Source: Bradyrhizobium sp. CCBAU 53421
Lineage (GTDB): Bacteria > Pseudomonadota > Alphaproteobacteria > Rhizobiales > Xanthobacteraceae
Direction of reading: 5' to 3'
Length of the DNA: 64,000 nucleotides
Assembly: GCF_015291625.1 (NCBI RefSeq)
Contig: NZ_CP030047.1
Span: 1,116,001 to 1,180,000, forward strand
The notes under the pieces were generated by a model. The model did not search any database, was not told the origin of the DNA, and saw only the letters and a program-made list of their open reading frames with translations. How positions within the stretch are numbered: position 1 is the stretch's first letter; each line of letters begins with the position of its first letter. Positions 1 to 8,688 of the stretch are shown here, piece by piece. The position numbers were made by a program, and so were the translations under genes.

Positions 1-623
1 TAGCGCTTGCCGTCCTTGGCGAGATAGAGCGGGATGATCGGAATGCCTTCGCGCTTGGTGTAGGCCCAGATGTCGGCCTCGGTCCAATGCAGGATCGGAT
101 GGATGCGAAGATGCGCGCCTTGCGGCGGCGAGGCGTTGAAGTGGTCCCAGAATTCCGGCGGCTGGTCGCGCACGTCCCATTCGCCTTCGAGGCCGCGCGG
201 CGAGAACACGCGCTCCTTGGCGCGGGTTGCCTCCTCGTCGCGGCGGATGCCGGCGATCAAGCCGTCAAAGCCGTATTTGTTGAGCGCGAGCTTCAGCCCC
301 TCGGTCTTGCGCGCGGCGGAACGGGCGGCCGGCGGCAGGGTCGGGTCGACGCTGTCGATCGGCGGGCAGGGGTCTACGCGCAGGTCGAGATCCCATTCCT
401 TTCCGAAGCGATCGCGGAACGCATACATCTCCGGAAACTTCTTGCCGGTGTCGACGTGCAGGGCCGGGAACGGGACCCGGCCAAAGAACGCCTTGCGCGC
501 CAGCCAGATCATCACGTTGGAGTCTTTGCCGAGCGACCACAGCAGCGCGAGCTTCTTCAGCCGGGCGAACGCTTCGCGCAAAATGTAGATGCTCTGGGCC
601 TCCAGCTCATCGAGATGATCCAT
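1..623 (-). CDS. cysD: Sulfate adenylyltransferase subunit 2 (CysD), N-terminal 207 residues, cut by window edge
   Basis: Small, nucleotide-binding subunit of ATP sulfurylase, which makes APS from ATP and sulfate. Reading leftward from an ATG at 623, the protein begins MDHLDELEAQSIYILREAF and has the PP-loop stretch WSLGKDSNVMIWL at residues 29-41, then FPALHVDTGKKFPEMY and IAGIRRDEEATRAKERVFSP, all CysD landmarks. The PP loop reads SLGKDS where the canonical form is SGGKDS. The frame stays open to base 1, so the C-terminus and the expected GTPase partner (cysN or cysNC) lie outside. It diverges from cysG across a 247-base AT-rich region, consistent with shared sulfur control. A PAPS-reductase-family relative of CysD is the main alternative. 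Confidence 0.85.
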   Translation of the reverse strand, partial: MDHLDELEAQSIYILREAFARLKKLALLWSLGKDSNVMIWLARKAFFGRVPFPALHVDTGKKFPEMYAFRDRFGKEWDLDLRVDPCPPIDSVDPTLPPAARSAARKTEGLKLALNKYGFDGLIAGIRRDEEATRAKERVFSPRGLEGEWDVRDQPPEFWDHFNASPPQGAHLRIHPILHWTEADIWAYTKREGIPIIPLYLAKDGKR

Positions 624-870
624 GGTCGGGGGGGCCTGTTGGGCCGAAATTCCCGGCACGGAAGATGCTTTACCAAGGGCTGCGGCACGCGTTCCGGCAG
701 CGGCGGATTCGTTGTCGAGAAGATGCATCTCTTGGCCTTGGCCTGTGGAGTTGAAAATTCTAAAGTTGCGCTGCAATAGAGAAGAAATAATTTTCTCTTT
801 GCTGGGCTTGATCGAGAGATAAATAGAAAATAATTTCAGTCAACCCCCAAATTGGGGAAGCGAGTGTCTG
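624..870. promoter_or_regulatory. Divergent cysD/cysG control region with twin AT-rich palindromes
   Basis: This gap is much richer in A and T than its surroundings. It holds two related near-palindromes, GAAATAATTTTC at 784-795 and GAAAATAATTTC at 826-837, whose starts are 42 bp apart (about four helical turns). The first is flanked by an inverted repeat AGAGAA (778-783) and TTCTCT (793-798). A further GAAAATTC lies at 753-760. GGGGAAG at 854-860 is the cysG ribosome-binding site. A CysB-like LysR regulator of sulfur assimilation would be the natural ligand, but no regulator gene is in view. Confidence 0.5.
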
Positions 871-2322
871 ATGCGATATCTGCCGGTGTTTCTGGATCTG
901 CAAAGCGGCAAGGTGCTGCTCGTTGGAGCGGGCGAGCTCGTGCGCGCCAAGTTGCGGCTGCTCGCAGCCGCCGGCGCCGCAGTGCGCTGGTACGCGACCG
1001 ACGGCGATCATGAGCTCGCGGGTATCGCGGCGGAGGACGCCGCGCGCATCGAGCGCGCCGAAGGCGATCCGCTCGCTGCCGATCTCTCGGACGTCATTGC
1101 CGTGCTCTGCGCCGGCGCAGGTGACATTGGTGTTGCGATGTCGGTGCGCGCCAAGGCGATTGGCCTGCCGGTCAACGTGATGGACGACCTCGTGCACTCC
1201 ACCTTCATCATGCCGGCGATCGTCGATCGCGGCGATGTCGTGGTCGCGGTCGGAACCGGCGGCACGTCGCCGGTGGTGGCGCGGCGCATCCGCGAGAAGA
1301 TCGAGGCGGTGCTGCCGGCGCGGATCGGCGATCTCGCCGGCTTCATCGGCCGCGTCCGCAAATCAATGCATGCCCGCATCGAAGAGTTTCCGCTGCGCCG
1401 CCGCTTCTGGGAACGCATCGTCGATGGTCCGATCGGTGCGCTGGTGCTGGCCGGCCGCCACGACGAGGCCGAGCACGCGCTGAACGCGATCAGCGATCCC
1501 GCCGCATTCGCCGGCGCTGATCGTGAAGGCAAGGCTGTTGGTCATGTGACGCTGGTCGGCGCCGGTCCCGGCGATCCGGATCTGCTCACCGTGAAAGCGC
1601 TGCGCGCGCTGCAGGATGCCGACGTCGTGTTCTATGACGAATTGGTGTCGCCTGAAATTCTCGACCGCATCCGGCGCGATGCCGCGCGGGTTCCGGTCGG
1701 CCGCCGCGTCGGCAGGCCCGGCATCGGGCAGGACGCCATCAACCGCCTGATGATCGAGGCTGCGCAGGCGGGCCAGCGCGCGGTGCGGCTGAAGGGTGGC
1801 GATCCCTTCATCTTCGGCCGCGGTGGCGAGGAAATCGAGGCGCTGCGCGACGCCGGCGTCGCTTACTCCATCATTCCTGGTGTCTCCGCCGGTCTCGGCG
1901 CGGCGGCGCAATTCGAGGTGCCGCTGACCTTCCGGCACGAAGCGCTGCGCATCACCTTCCTCACCGCGCACAAGGCGCGCGATGCCGAGGTGGTCGACTG
2001 GTCGGTGCTGACAGACAAGAAGATGACCGTCGTCGTCTACATGGGCATGACCGCCGCGCCCGCGATCCGCGAAGGCATGCTTGCCGCGGGCCGCTCGCCG
2101 GAGACGCCGGTCGGCGTGTTCGCGCGCGTGACGCGACCGGACGCCAAGGCCGCGGTCGGCACGCTGGCGCGGCTGCCCGAACTGGTCAAACAGGTCGATG
2201 GCGGTCCAGCCGTTCTCATCATTGGCGACGTGGTCGCGCATTCCGCGCCGTGGAGCCGATCCAACGTCACCCAACTGTTCTCCAACCAGATGTTCTCCGA
2301 ACTGCTGAAAGCTGCCGAATGA
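871..2322 (+). CDS. cysG: Siroheme synthase CysG (multifunctional)
   Basis: 483 residues, the usual CysG length. The N-terminal half (about 1-210) has the NAD-binding VLLVGAGELVRAKLRLL and is the precorrin-2 dehydrogenase/ferrochelatase module. The C-terminal half starts with VTLVGAGPGDPDLLTVKA near residue 226 and contains RLKGGDPFIFGRGGEE, the uroporphyrinogen-III methyltransferase module. The product makes siroheme, the prosthetic group of the sulfite reductase encoded two genes downstream. ATG 871 follows GGGGAAG (854-860). The stop overlaps the next start (ATGA), indicating translational coupling. Confidence 0.95.
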   Translation: MRYLPVFLDLQSGKVLLVGAGELVRAKLRLLAAAGAAVRWYATDGDHELAGIAAEDAARIERAEGDPLAADLSDVIAVLCAGAGDIGVAMSVRAKAIGLPVNVMDDLVHSTFIMPAIVDRGDVVVAVGTGGTSPVVARRIREKIEAVLPARIGDLAGFIGRVRKSMHARIEEFPLRRRFWERIVDGPIGALVLAGRHDEAEHALNAISDPAAFAGADREGKAVGHVTLVGAGPGDPDLLTVKALRALQDADVVFYDELVSPEILDRIRRDAARVPVGRRVGRPGIGQDAINRLMIEAAQAGQRAVRLKGGDPFIFGRGGEEIEALRDAGVAYSIIPGVSAGLGAAAQFEVPLTFRHEALRITFLTAHKARDAEVVDWSVLTDKKMTVVVYMGMTAAPAIREGMLAAGRSPETPVGVFARVTRPDAKAAVGTLARLPELVKQVDGGPAVLIIGDVVAHSAPWSRSNVTQLFSNQMFSELLKAAE

Positions 2323-2636
2323 CCTCTCCGCTCGAACAGAAGAAAATCAAGATCACAGGCCCCTCGGTGGTGACCGCCAACCGCACCTGGGACGGCGCCG
2401 TCGTGTACCGAACCGCCAAGCAAGGCTGGTCCACCGAACTCGCCGATTCCGCCGTCGTCAGCACCTCTGACGATGCCCGCGCGCTGCTGGCCGAAGCCAC
2501 CGCCGACGACGTCGGCGCGGTCGGCCCCTATATCGCGCCGGTCGAGCTCAAGGACGGCGGCAAGGTCAAGCCGGGCAATCTCCGCGAACACATCCGCGCC
2601 AAGGGCGTCACCATCGATCTCCAGGTCCCCGCGTAA
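2319..2636 (+). CDS. DUF2849 family protein in the sulfite reductase operon
   Basis: 105-residue soluble protein starting at ATG 2319, which overlaps the cysG stop (ATGA). It begins MTSPLEQKKIKITGPSVV, has NRTWDGAVVYRTAKQGWSTE and ends with VTIDLQVPA. The small DUF2849 family is typically encoded between cysG and cysI in alphaproteobacteria. Its biochemical role is unknown to me; an accessory role in sulfite reduction is inferred only from position. A longer upstream start at 2250 is possible but would run deep into cysG. Confidence 0.8.
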   Translation: MTSPLEQKKIKITGPSVVTANRTWDGAVVYRTAKQGWSTELADSAVVSTSDDARALLAEATADDVGAVGPYIAPVELKDGGKVKPGNLREHIRAKGVTIDLQVPA

Positions 2637-2663
2637 GGCGCGCCGGCGTAAGGCTCATCGAAC

Positions 2664-4319
2664 ATGTATGCTTATGACGAACTCGACCGCACGCTGATCA
2701 ACGAGCGTGTTTCGGAATTCCGCGATCAGGTGAAGCGCCGCCTCTCCGGCGAGCTCACCGAGGACGAATTCAAGATCCTGCGCCTGCAGAACGGCGTGTA
2801 TTTGCAGCTGCACGCCTACATGTTCCGCGTCGCGATCCCCTACGGCACGCTGTCGTCGAAGCAGCTGCGCCGGCTCGCCCACGTCGCGCGCCGCTACGAC
2901 CGGGGCTATGGCCACTTCACCACCCGGCAGAACATCCAGTTCAACTGGATCAAGCTCGCCGAGCTGCCGGATGCGCTGGCCGATCTCGCCGAGGTCGGCA
3001 TCCACGCGATGCAGACCTCCGGCAACAACATGCGCAACGTCACCTCGGACCAGTGGGCCGGCGTTGCGCCCGGCGAGATCGAGGATCCCCGGATCTGGTC
3101 GGAGCTGATCCGCCAGCACACCACGCTGCATCCGGAATTCTCGTTCCTGCCGCGCAAATTCAAGATCGCGATTACCGCCGCCGAGCACGATCGCGCGGCG
3201 ATCAAGATCCACGACATCGGGCTGCGCCTGCACAAGAACGCCGACGGCGAGACCGGCTTCGAGGTGCTGGTCGGCGGCGGCCTCGGCCGCACGCCGTTCA
3301 TCGCCAAGACCATCAAGCCATTCGTCCCCGGCCGCGATATCCTGAGCTATATCGAGGCGATCTTGCGGGTCTACAACCAGTACGGCCGCCGCGACAATAT
3401 CTACAAGGCGCGCATCAAGATCCTGGTGCACGAGCTCGGCATCGAGAAGTTCGCCAAGGAAGTTGACGAGGAGTGGAAGGCGATGGGCGATGTCGGGCTG
3501 ACGCTCGATCACACCGCCATCGAGGAGGTCCGCTCGCGCTTCTCCTATCCGGCCTACGAGAAGCTGCCGCACATGCCGGACGAGCTGAAGCAGGCCGCGC
3601 ATGACAAGCTGTTCGAGCGCTGGCGCAAGAACTCGGTGTCGGCGCACAAGGTGCAGGGCTACTCGATCGTGACGCTGTCGCTGAAGCCGGTCGGTGGTCC
3701 GCCCGGCGATGCCACCGCCGAGCAGATGGACGCGGTCGCCGACCTCGCCGACAAATATTCATTTGGCGAGATCCGCGTCGGCCACGAGCAGAACCTGGCG
3801 CTGCCGCACGTCGCCAAGCGCGATCTGCCGCTTCTGTTCAAGGCGCTCGACCGCCTCGGCCTCGCGACGCCGAATGTCAATCTGGTGACCGATATCATCG
3901 CCTGCCCGGGTCTGGACTACTGCTCGCTGGCCAATGCGCGCTCGATCCCGATCGCGCAGGAGCTGACGCGGCGCTTCGCCAACCACGACACCGCCGACCT
4001 GATCGGCCGGCTGCACATCAACATCTCCGGCTGCATCAATGCCTGCGGCCATCACCATGTCGGCCACATCGGTATTCTCGGCGTCGAGAAGAACGGTGAG
4101 GAGTTCTACCAGATCACGATCGGCGGCCGCGCCGACGAGAACGCGCAGTTGGGCACCCTGATCGGCCCGGCCGTTCCCTATGCGGAAGTCGCCGACGTGA
4201 TCGAAGACATTGTCGAAGCCTATCTCGCGCTGCGCGACCGTCCCGAGGAATTGTTCGTCGATACGGTGAAGCGTCTGGGCGTCGAACCTATCAGGGAGCG
4301 CGTCTATGCCACTCGTTAA
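2664..4319 (+). CDS. cysI: Nitrite/sulfite reductase, assimilatory sulfite reductase hemoprotein CysI
   Basis: 551 residues, the length of a ferredoxin-type sulfite/nitrite reductase. It should reduce sulfite to sulfide in the cytoplasm using siroheme and a [4Fe-4S] cluster. Four cluster/siroheme cysteines are visible: C414 and C420 (ACPGLDYC) and C457 and C461 (SGCINACGHHH). Upstream, YGHFTTRQNIQFNWI and MQTSGNNMRNVT are typical of the first ferredoxin-like half. It follows cysG, which supplies siroheme, and overlaps DUF934 by 14 bases. Whether the electron donor is ferredoxin or another protein cannot be told from sequence. Confidence 0.93.
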   Translation: MYAYDELDRTLINERVSEFRDQVKRRLSGELTEDEFKILRLQNGVYLQLHAYMFRVAIPYGTLSSKQLRRLAHVARRYDRGYGHFTTRQNIQFNWIKLAELPDALADLAEVGIHAMQTSGNNMRNVTSDQWAGVAPGEIEDPRIWSELIRQHTTLHPEFSFLPRKFKIAITAAEHDRAAIKIHDIGLRLHKNADGETGFEVLVGGGLGRTPFIAKTIKPFVPGRDILSYIEAILRVYNQYGRRDNIYKARIKILVHELGIEKFAKEVDEEWKAMGDVGLTLDHTAIEEVRSRFSYPAYEKLPHMPDELKQAAHDKLFERWRKNSVSAHKVQGYSIVTLSLKPVGGPPGDATAEQMDAVADLADKYSFGEIRVGHEQNLALPHVAKRDLPLLFKALDRLGLATPNVNLVTDIIACPGLDYCSLANARSIPIAQELTRRFANHDTADLIGRLHINISGCINACGHHHVGHIGILGVEKNGEEFYQITIGGRADENAQLGTLIGPAVPYAEVADVIEDIVEAYLALRDRPEELFVDTVKRLGVEPIRERVYATR

Positions 4320-4821
4320 GCAGGGAAGAATCACCACCGATCTGTTCGTGCATGTCGCCGACGGCGCCGAGCTGCCCGGCGACGGCGCGGTGCTGGTGAG
4401 CGCCGAGCGCTTTCTCGCCGATCCGCAGGCGCTGCTGCGCCGTCCCGGCAAGCTGGGGGTGATCTGGCCGAACAACCGCAACCTCGATGACCTCGTGCCG
4501 CATCTCGATCGGCTCGCCTCGGTCGCGCTGGTGTTCCCGACCTTCCGCGACGGCCGCGCCTACAGCCAGGCGCGCCTGCTGCGCGAGCGCTACGGCTATG
4601 ATGGCGAGCTGCGCGCCACCGGGCAGATCCTGCGCGACCAGTTCGTGTTCATGACCCGCGCCGGCTTCGATGCCTTCGAGGTGAAGAAGGATGCCGACGC
4701 CGACGCGTTCGCCCAGACCATGAAGCGCTATTCGGTGTTCTACCAACCGACCGGCGACGGCCGCGTCACCGCACTGAACCGCCGCATGCAGCTGCGTCAT
4801 TCGGAGAGCGCCGGCCAGTGA
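4306..4821 (+). CDS. DUF934 family protein, sulfite reductase partner
   Basis: 171 residues, beginning MPLVKQGRITTDLFVHVADG and containing LGVIWPNNRNLDDLVPHLDRL, VALVFPTFRDGRAYSQARLLRERYG in outline and the DQFVFMTRAGFDAFEVK block typical of DUF934. The gene overlaps the end of cysI by 14 bases and the start of cysH by 4 (GTGA), so the three are almost certainly co-translated. The family is consistently linked to cysI and cysH and has been annotated as an oxidoreductase-associated protein. A role in electron delivery to CysI or in enzyme assembly is inference. Confidence 0.88.
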   Translation: MPLVKQGRITTDLFVHVADGAELPGDGAVLVSAERFLADPQALLRRPGKLGVIWPNNRNLDDLVPHLDRLASVALVFPTFRDGRAYSQARLLRERYGYDGELRATGQILRDQFVFMTRAGFDAFEVKKDADADAFAQTMKRYSVFYQPTGDGRVTALNRRMQLRHSESAGQ

Positions 4822-5546
4822 GCACGCTTGCACCAGAGCTCACTGCGGCGCCGCCCGCATTGCCCGCGGCCGATGCGCTCGATCGCGCGCTGCGCACGGC
4901 ATCGCCCGCCGAGGTGATCGCCGCCGCGCTGAAGACGGTCGGCCGCGAGAGGCTGGCGCTGGTGTCGTCGTTCGGCACCGAGTCGGCCGCGCTGCTCAAG
5001 GTGATGGCGGATGTCGATCCGGCGATCCCGGTGGTGTTCCTCGACACCGGCTGGTTGTTCGAGGAGACGCTGGCCTATCGCGACACGCTGATCAAGACGC
5101 TCGGCCTCACCGATGTGCGCTCGATCAAGCCCGACGAAGAGGCGCTGTCGCGTCTCGATCCGGACCGGGAGTTGTGGTTCAGCGATCCCGACGCCTGCTG
5201 CCGCATCCGCAAGGTGGAGCCGTTGGCGCGTGCGCTGAAGCCGTTCGCCGGCTGGATCAACGGCCGCAAGCGGTTCCAGGGCGGCGCCCGCGCCGAAATC
5301 CCTGTCGTTGAGGACGATGGCGTCAGGCTGAAATTCAATCCATTCGCCAATGTCTCGCGCGAGGAGATCGAGGCGATCTACACGCTCGGCAAGCTGCCGC
5401 CGCATCCACTTGTCGCATCGGGTTATCAGTCGGTCGGGTGTATGCCTTGCTCGAGCCGGGCTGCAGCCGGCGAGGATGCCCGCGATGGCCGCTGGCGCGG
5501 CCGGGCGAAGACGGAATGCGGCATCCACACAACCAAGATGTCGTAA
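4818..5546 (+). CDS. cysH: Adenylyl-sulfate reductase (APS type), CysH
   Basis: 242 residues from GTG 4818, which overlaps the DUF934 stop. It reduces APS to sulfite with thioredoxin. LALVSSFGTESAALL is the nucleotide loop and NGRKRFQGG a substrate-binding motif. C127-C128 (DACCRI) and C208/C211 (GCMPC) form the CC-x-CxxC set that binds [4Fe-4S] and separates APS reductases from the PAPS enzymes that lack it. C234 in KTECGIH is the catalytic cysteine. No cysC (APS kinase) is visible, consistent with direct APS reduction. A repeat hairpin begins at the base after the TAA. Confidence 0.93.
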   Translation: MSTLAPELTAAPPALPAADALDRALRTASPAEVIAAALKTVGRERLALVSSFGTESAALLKVMADVDPAIPVVFLDTGWLFEETLAYRDTLIKTLGLTDVRSIKPDEEALSRLDPDRELWFSDPDACCRIRKVEPLARALKPFAGWINGRKRFQGGARAEIPVVEDDGVRLKFNPFANVSREEIEAIYTLGKLPPHPLVASGYQSVGCMPCSSRAAAGEDARDGRWRGRAKTECGIHTTKMS

Positions 5547-5615
5547 GCATGATCCGGAAAAGTGCGCAGCGGTTTTCCCTGCGACAAACGCGAAGCGTTT
5601 GCGCGGAGATCATGC
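5547..5615. repeat. Hairpin repeat family A, copy 1, abutting the cysH stop
   Basis: Outer arms GCATGATC (5547-5554) and GATCATGC (5608-5615) are perfect complements. Inside are GGAAAA (5556-5561)/TTTTCC (5573-5578) and CAAACGC (5585-5591)/GCGTTTG (5595-5601). The element starts on the base after the cysH TAA. Related copies are at 6809-6857 and, inverted, 60068-60143. Confidence 0.9.
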
Positions 5616-5814
5616 TCAGATAGCGCGCCTAATCGCGATGACGTCTCATCGCGATTTGGCGACGTGACAAAGTCTTCGCAGCGCGGCGGCTTCGTAGCAC
5701 AAGCGCGCTGCGCCGCTGAAAACAAAGAAAACCGGTTTCGTTGACTTCAGGCCACTTCACCGTGAGTTATGTCTTGCGTGTTCCCTGACATTCTCAGGTT
5801 GAATGGAGACAGAA

Positions 5815-6804
5815 ATGATCCGTCGTATGCTGCCGCTGGTCGCGGGATTGTTGTGGGCGAGCTCGGCCTTCGCGGCCGACTATTCGCTGCTCAACGTCTC
5901 CTACGATCCGACGCGCGAGCTCTATGTCGATTTCAACAAGGCGTTCGCGAGCGCCTATCAGAAGGAGACCGGCAAGAGCGTCGAGATCAAGCAGTCGCAT
6001 GGCGGTTCGGGCTCGCAGGCCCGCTCGGTGATCGACGGATTGCAGGCCGACATCGTCACGCTGGCGCTGGCCTATGACATCGATGCGATCGCGGGCAAGG
6101 GCCTGCTGCCAGCCGATTGGCAGAAGCGGCTGCCGCTCAACGCCTCGCCCTACACCTCGACTATCGTGTTCCTGGTGCGCAAGGGCAATCCCAAGGGCAT
6201 CAAGGATTGGGACGATCTGATCAAGCCCGGCGTTGCCGTGATCACGCCGAACCCGAAGACCTCGGGCGGTGCGCGCTGGAACTATCTTGCCGCCTGGGGC
6301 TACGCGCAGAAGAAGTTCGGATCGGTCGACAAGGCCAAGAAGTTCGTCGCCGACCTCTACCAGAATGTGCCGGTGCTCGACACCGGGGCGCGCGGCTCGA
6401 CCGTGACCTTCGTCGAGCGCGGCGTCGGCGACGTGCTGCTGGCGTGGGAGAACGAGGCCTTTCTGGCGCTGCGCGAATTCGGCGCGGACAAGTTCGAGAT
6501 CGTGGCGCCGCCGCAGTCGATCCTCGCCGAGCCGCCGGTCGCCGTCGTCGATACGGTCGCCGACAAGAAGGGCACCCGCGCCGTCGCGGAAGCCTATCTG
6601 AAGTACTGGTACACCAAGGAGGGCCAGGAGATCGCCGCGCGCAACTCCTACCGGCCGCGCGATCCCGAGATCGCCAAGGAGTACGAAAAATCCTTCGCCA
6701 AGGTCGAACTTTTCACCATCGACGACGTTTTCGGTGGTTGGACCAAGGCGCAGAAGGAGCACTTCGCCGAGGGCGGCATCTTCGATCAGATCTACAAGAA
6801 CTGA
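5815..6804 (+). CDS. Sulfate ABC transporter periplasmic substrate-binding protein
   Basis: 329 residues. A Sec signal peptide ends ASSAFA before [16 protein letters not shown], the hallmark start of mature Sbp/CysP proteins, followed by [16 protein letters not shown] and [17 protein letters not shown], which line the sulfate pocket in the family. It captures sulfate or thiosulfate in the periplasm and passes it to the CysTW permease. ATG 5815 is preferred over ATG 5803 because GGAG at 5805-5808 is well spaced for it. It is first in the transporter set sbp-cysT-cysW-cysA and is separated from cysT by a hairpin repeat. Confidence 0.93.
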   Translation: MIRRMLPLVAGLLWASSAFAADYSLLNVSYDPTRELYVDFNKAFASAYQKETGKSVEIKQSHGGSGSQARSVIDGLQADIVTLALAYDIDAIAGKGLLPADWQKRLPLNASPYTSTIVFLVRKGNPKGIKDWDDLIKPGVAVITPNPKTSGGARWNYLAAWGYAQKKFGSVDKAKKFVADLYQNVPVLDTGARGSTVTFVERGVGDVLLAWENEAFLALREFGADKFEIVAPPQSILAEPPVAVVDTVADKKGTRAVAEAYLKYWYTKEGQEIAARNSYRPRDPEIAKEYEKSFAKVELFTIDDVFGGWTKAQKEHFAEGGIFDQIYKN

Positions 6805-6808
6805 TCAC

Positions 6809-6857
6809 GCGCATGATCCGGAAAAGCGTGACGCGGTTTTCCGTAGAGATCATGCGC
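6809..6857. repeat. Hairpin repeat family A, copy 2, between sbp and cysT
   Basis: Arms GCGCATGATC (6809-6818) and GATCATGCGC (6848-6857) are perfect 10-bp complements around a GGAAAA...TTTTCC inner stem. It begins 4 bases after the sbp stop, in the same orientation relative to the upstream gene as copies 1 and 3, and lacks the inner CAAACGC stem of copy 1. Confidence 0.9.
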
Positions 6858-6877
6858 AAAGCGCTTCAGGGGGACTG

Positions 6878-7714
6878 GTGAGTACAGCGGTTGCAAGGCG
6901 CAGTACCCTGCCGGGGTTCGGTCTCACCATGGGACTGACCCTGACATGGCTCTCCGTGATCATCCTGATTCCGCTGGCCGCTCTGTTCCTCAAGACGTTC
7001 GAGCTTAGCCTCGATCAGTTCTGGACCATCGTCACCAGCCGCCGCACCCTGAACGCGCTGAAGATTTCGTTCGGGCTTTCGTTCGCCGCCGCCTGCGTCA
7101 ACCTGGTGATGGGCACCATCATCGTCTGGGCGCTGGTGCGCTATCGCTTTCCGGGCCGGCGGCTGTTCGATGCCATCGTCGATATTCCGTTTGCCTTGCC
7201 GACGGCGGTCGCCGGCGTCGCGCTGACGCAGCTGTTCGCCCAGAAGGGCTGGCTCGGCGCGCCGCTCGCCGAGCTCGGCATCAAGGTCGCGTTCACGCCG
7301 ATCGGCATCTTCATCGCGATGATCTTCATTGGCATTCCCTTCGTGGTGCGTACGGTACAGCCGGTGTTGATCGATCTCGATCCCGAGATCGAGGAGGCGG
7401 CGGCGAGCCTGGGCGCCAGTCGCTGGCACACCGTGTTTCGCGTCATCCTGCCGAGTTTGATCCCGGCGCTGCTCACCGGCTTTGCGCTCGCCTTTGCGCG
7501 CGCCATCGGTGAGTACGGGTCGGTGATCTTCATCGCCGGCAATCTGCCCAACATCTCCGAGATCGCGCCGCTGTTGATCGTGATCCGGCTGTCGGAATTC
7601 CGCTATGCCGACGCCACGGCGATCGCGGTCGTGATGCTGGTGGCCTCGTTCCTGATCATCTTCCTGATCAACCGCCTGCAGCGCTGGGCGCAAGCCCGCA
7701 TTCCCGTGCATTGA
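6878..7714 (+). CDS. cysT: Sulfate ABC transporter permease CysT
   Basis: 278 residues with about six membrane helices, one of two permease subunits of the sulfate importer. The ABC-permease EAA loop is visible as EEAAASLGASRWHTVFRVIL, which docks on CysA. GTG 6878 was chosen because AGGGGGA at 6868-6874 precedes it and the resulting VSTAVARRSTLPGFGLTMGL matches the family's start and length. The frame is open further upstream to 6734, but that would run through the repeat and into sbp. cysW follows 11 bases after the stop. Confidence 0.92.
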   Translation: MSTAVARRSTLPGFGLTMGLTLTWLSVIILIPLAALFLKTFELSLDQFWTIVTSRRTLNALKISFGLSFAAACVNLVMGTIIVWALVRYRFPGRRLFDAIVDIPFALPTAVAGVALTQLFAQKGWLGAPLAELGIKVAFTPIGIFIAMIFIGIPFVVRTVQPVLIDLDPEIEEAAASLGASRWHTVFRVILPSLIPALLTGFALAFARAIGEYGSVIFIAGNLPNISEIAPLLIVIRLSEFRYADATAIAVVMLVASFLIIFLINRLQRWAQARIPVH

Positions 7715-7725
7715 GGTCTTGAGAG

Positions 7726-8688
7726 ATGTCGATGCAGACGGGATTGGCAACCTCGACGACGCAGCTGCGGACCTACGCGCCCGCGACCGATGTCAGCGTG
7801 GCGGCGCCGGCGCCGCGGCTCGAGATCGCGCGTGCCGAGCCGGTCGCTGCGCGGCGCAACCCACGCACCGAGCCGGGCCCGATTCGCTTGATCATCATCG
7901 CGCTCGCGATCACCTTCCTCAGCGTCTTCGTCGTGCTGCCGCTGATGGTCGTGTTCGCGTCGGCGTTCTCGAAAGGCGTCGTCGCCTATTTCGCGGCGCT
8001 GGCGGAGCCCGAGGCGCTTGCCGCGATCAAGCTGACGCTCTTGATCGCCGCGATCTCGGTCACGCTCAACCTGGTGTTCGGCGTGGTCGCGGCCTGGGCG
8101 ATCTCCAAATTCGAATTCACCGGCAAGACCTTCCTGATCACGCTGATCGACTTGCCTTTTTCTGTTTCGCCCGTGATCTCGGGCCTGGTGTTCGTGCTGC
8201 TGTTCGGTGCCCAGGGCTATTTCGGAGCGTGGTTGCAGGCGCACAACGTCCATATCCTGTTCGCGGTGCCCGGCATTGCGCTGGCGACGATCTTCGTCAC
8301 CTTTCCCTTCGTGGCGCGCGCGCTGATCCCGCTGATGCAGGAGCAGGGCACCCAGGAAGAGGAGGCGGCGATCTCGCTCGGCGCCTCCGGCCTGCAGACC
8401 TTCTTCCGCGTCACGCTGCCCAACATCAAATGGGGCCTGCTCTACGGCGTCCTGCTCAGCAACGCGCGCGCGATGGGCGAGTTCGGCGCGGTGTCCGTCG
8501 TCTCCGGCCACATCCGCGGCGAGACCAACACGATGCCGCTGCTGGTCGAGATTCTCTACAACGAATACCAGTTCGTGGCGTCGTTCGCGATCGCGTCGCT
8601 GCTCGCGATGCTGGCGCTGATCACGCTGGTGGCGAAGACCGTTCTCGAGCGGCGGCTCGACGAGGCAGAGGTGCCCGATGGCGATTGA
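7726..8688 (+). CDS. cysW: Sulfate ABC transporter permease CysW
   Basis: 320 residues, second permease subunit of the sulfate importer, with six predicted helices from about residue 55. The EAA loop reads [19 protein letters not shown]. The 50-residue hydrophilic, Ala/Arg-rich N-terminal extension makes it longer than typical CysW (near 290), so a later start is conceivable, though no better-placed one is obvious. The gene overlaps cysA by 11 bases. Confidence 0.92.
   Translation: MSMQTGLATSTTQLRTYAPATDVSVAAPAPRLEIARAEPVAARRNPRTEPGPIRLIIIALAITFLSVFVVLPLMVVFASAFSKGVVAYFAALAEPEALAAIKLTLLIAAISVTLNLVFGVVAAWAISKFEFTGKTFLITLIDLPFSVSPVISGLVFVLLFGAQGYFGAWLQAHNVHILFAVPGIALATIFVTFPFVARALIPLMQEQGTQEEEAAISLGASGLQTFFRVTLPNIKWGLLYGVLLSNARAMGEFGAVSVVSGHIRGETNTMPLLVEILYNEYQFVASFAIASLLAMLALITLVAKTVLERRLDEAEVPDGD

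Noticed and set aside
2250..2318. Upstream in-frame extension of DUF2849 inside cysG
   Set aside because: The ATGA overlap at 2319 is a natural coupled start and the extra residues look like cysG read in another frame.
6734..6877. Longer start for CysT running through the repeat and sbp end
   Set aside because: GTG 6878 with a strong upstream site gives the family's normal length and N-terminus.
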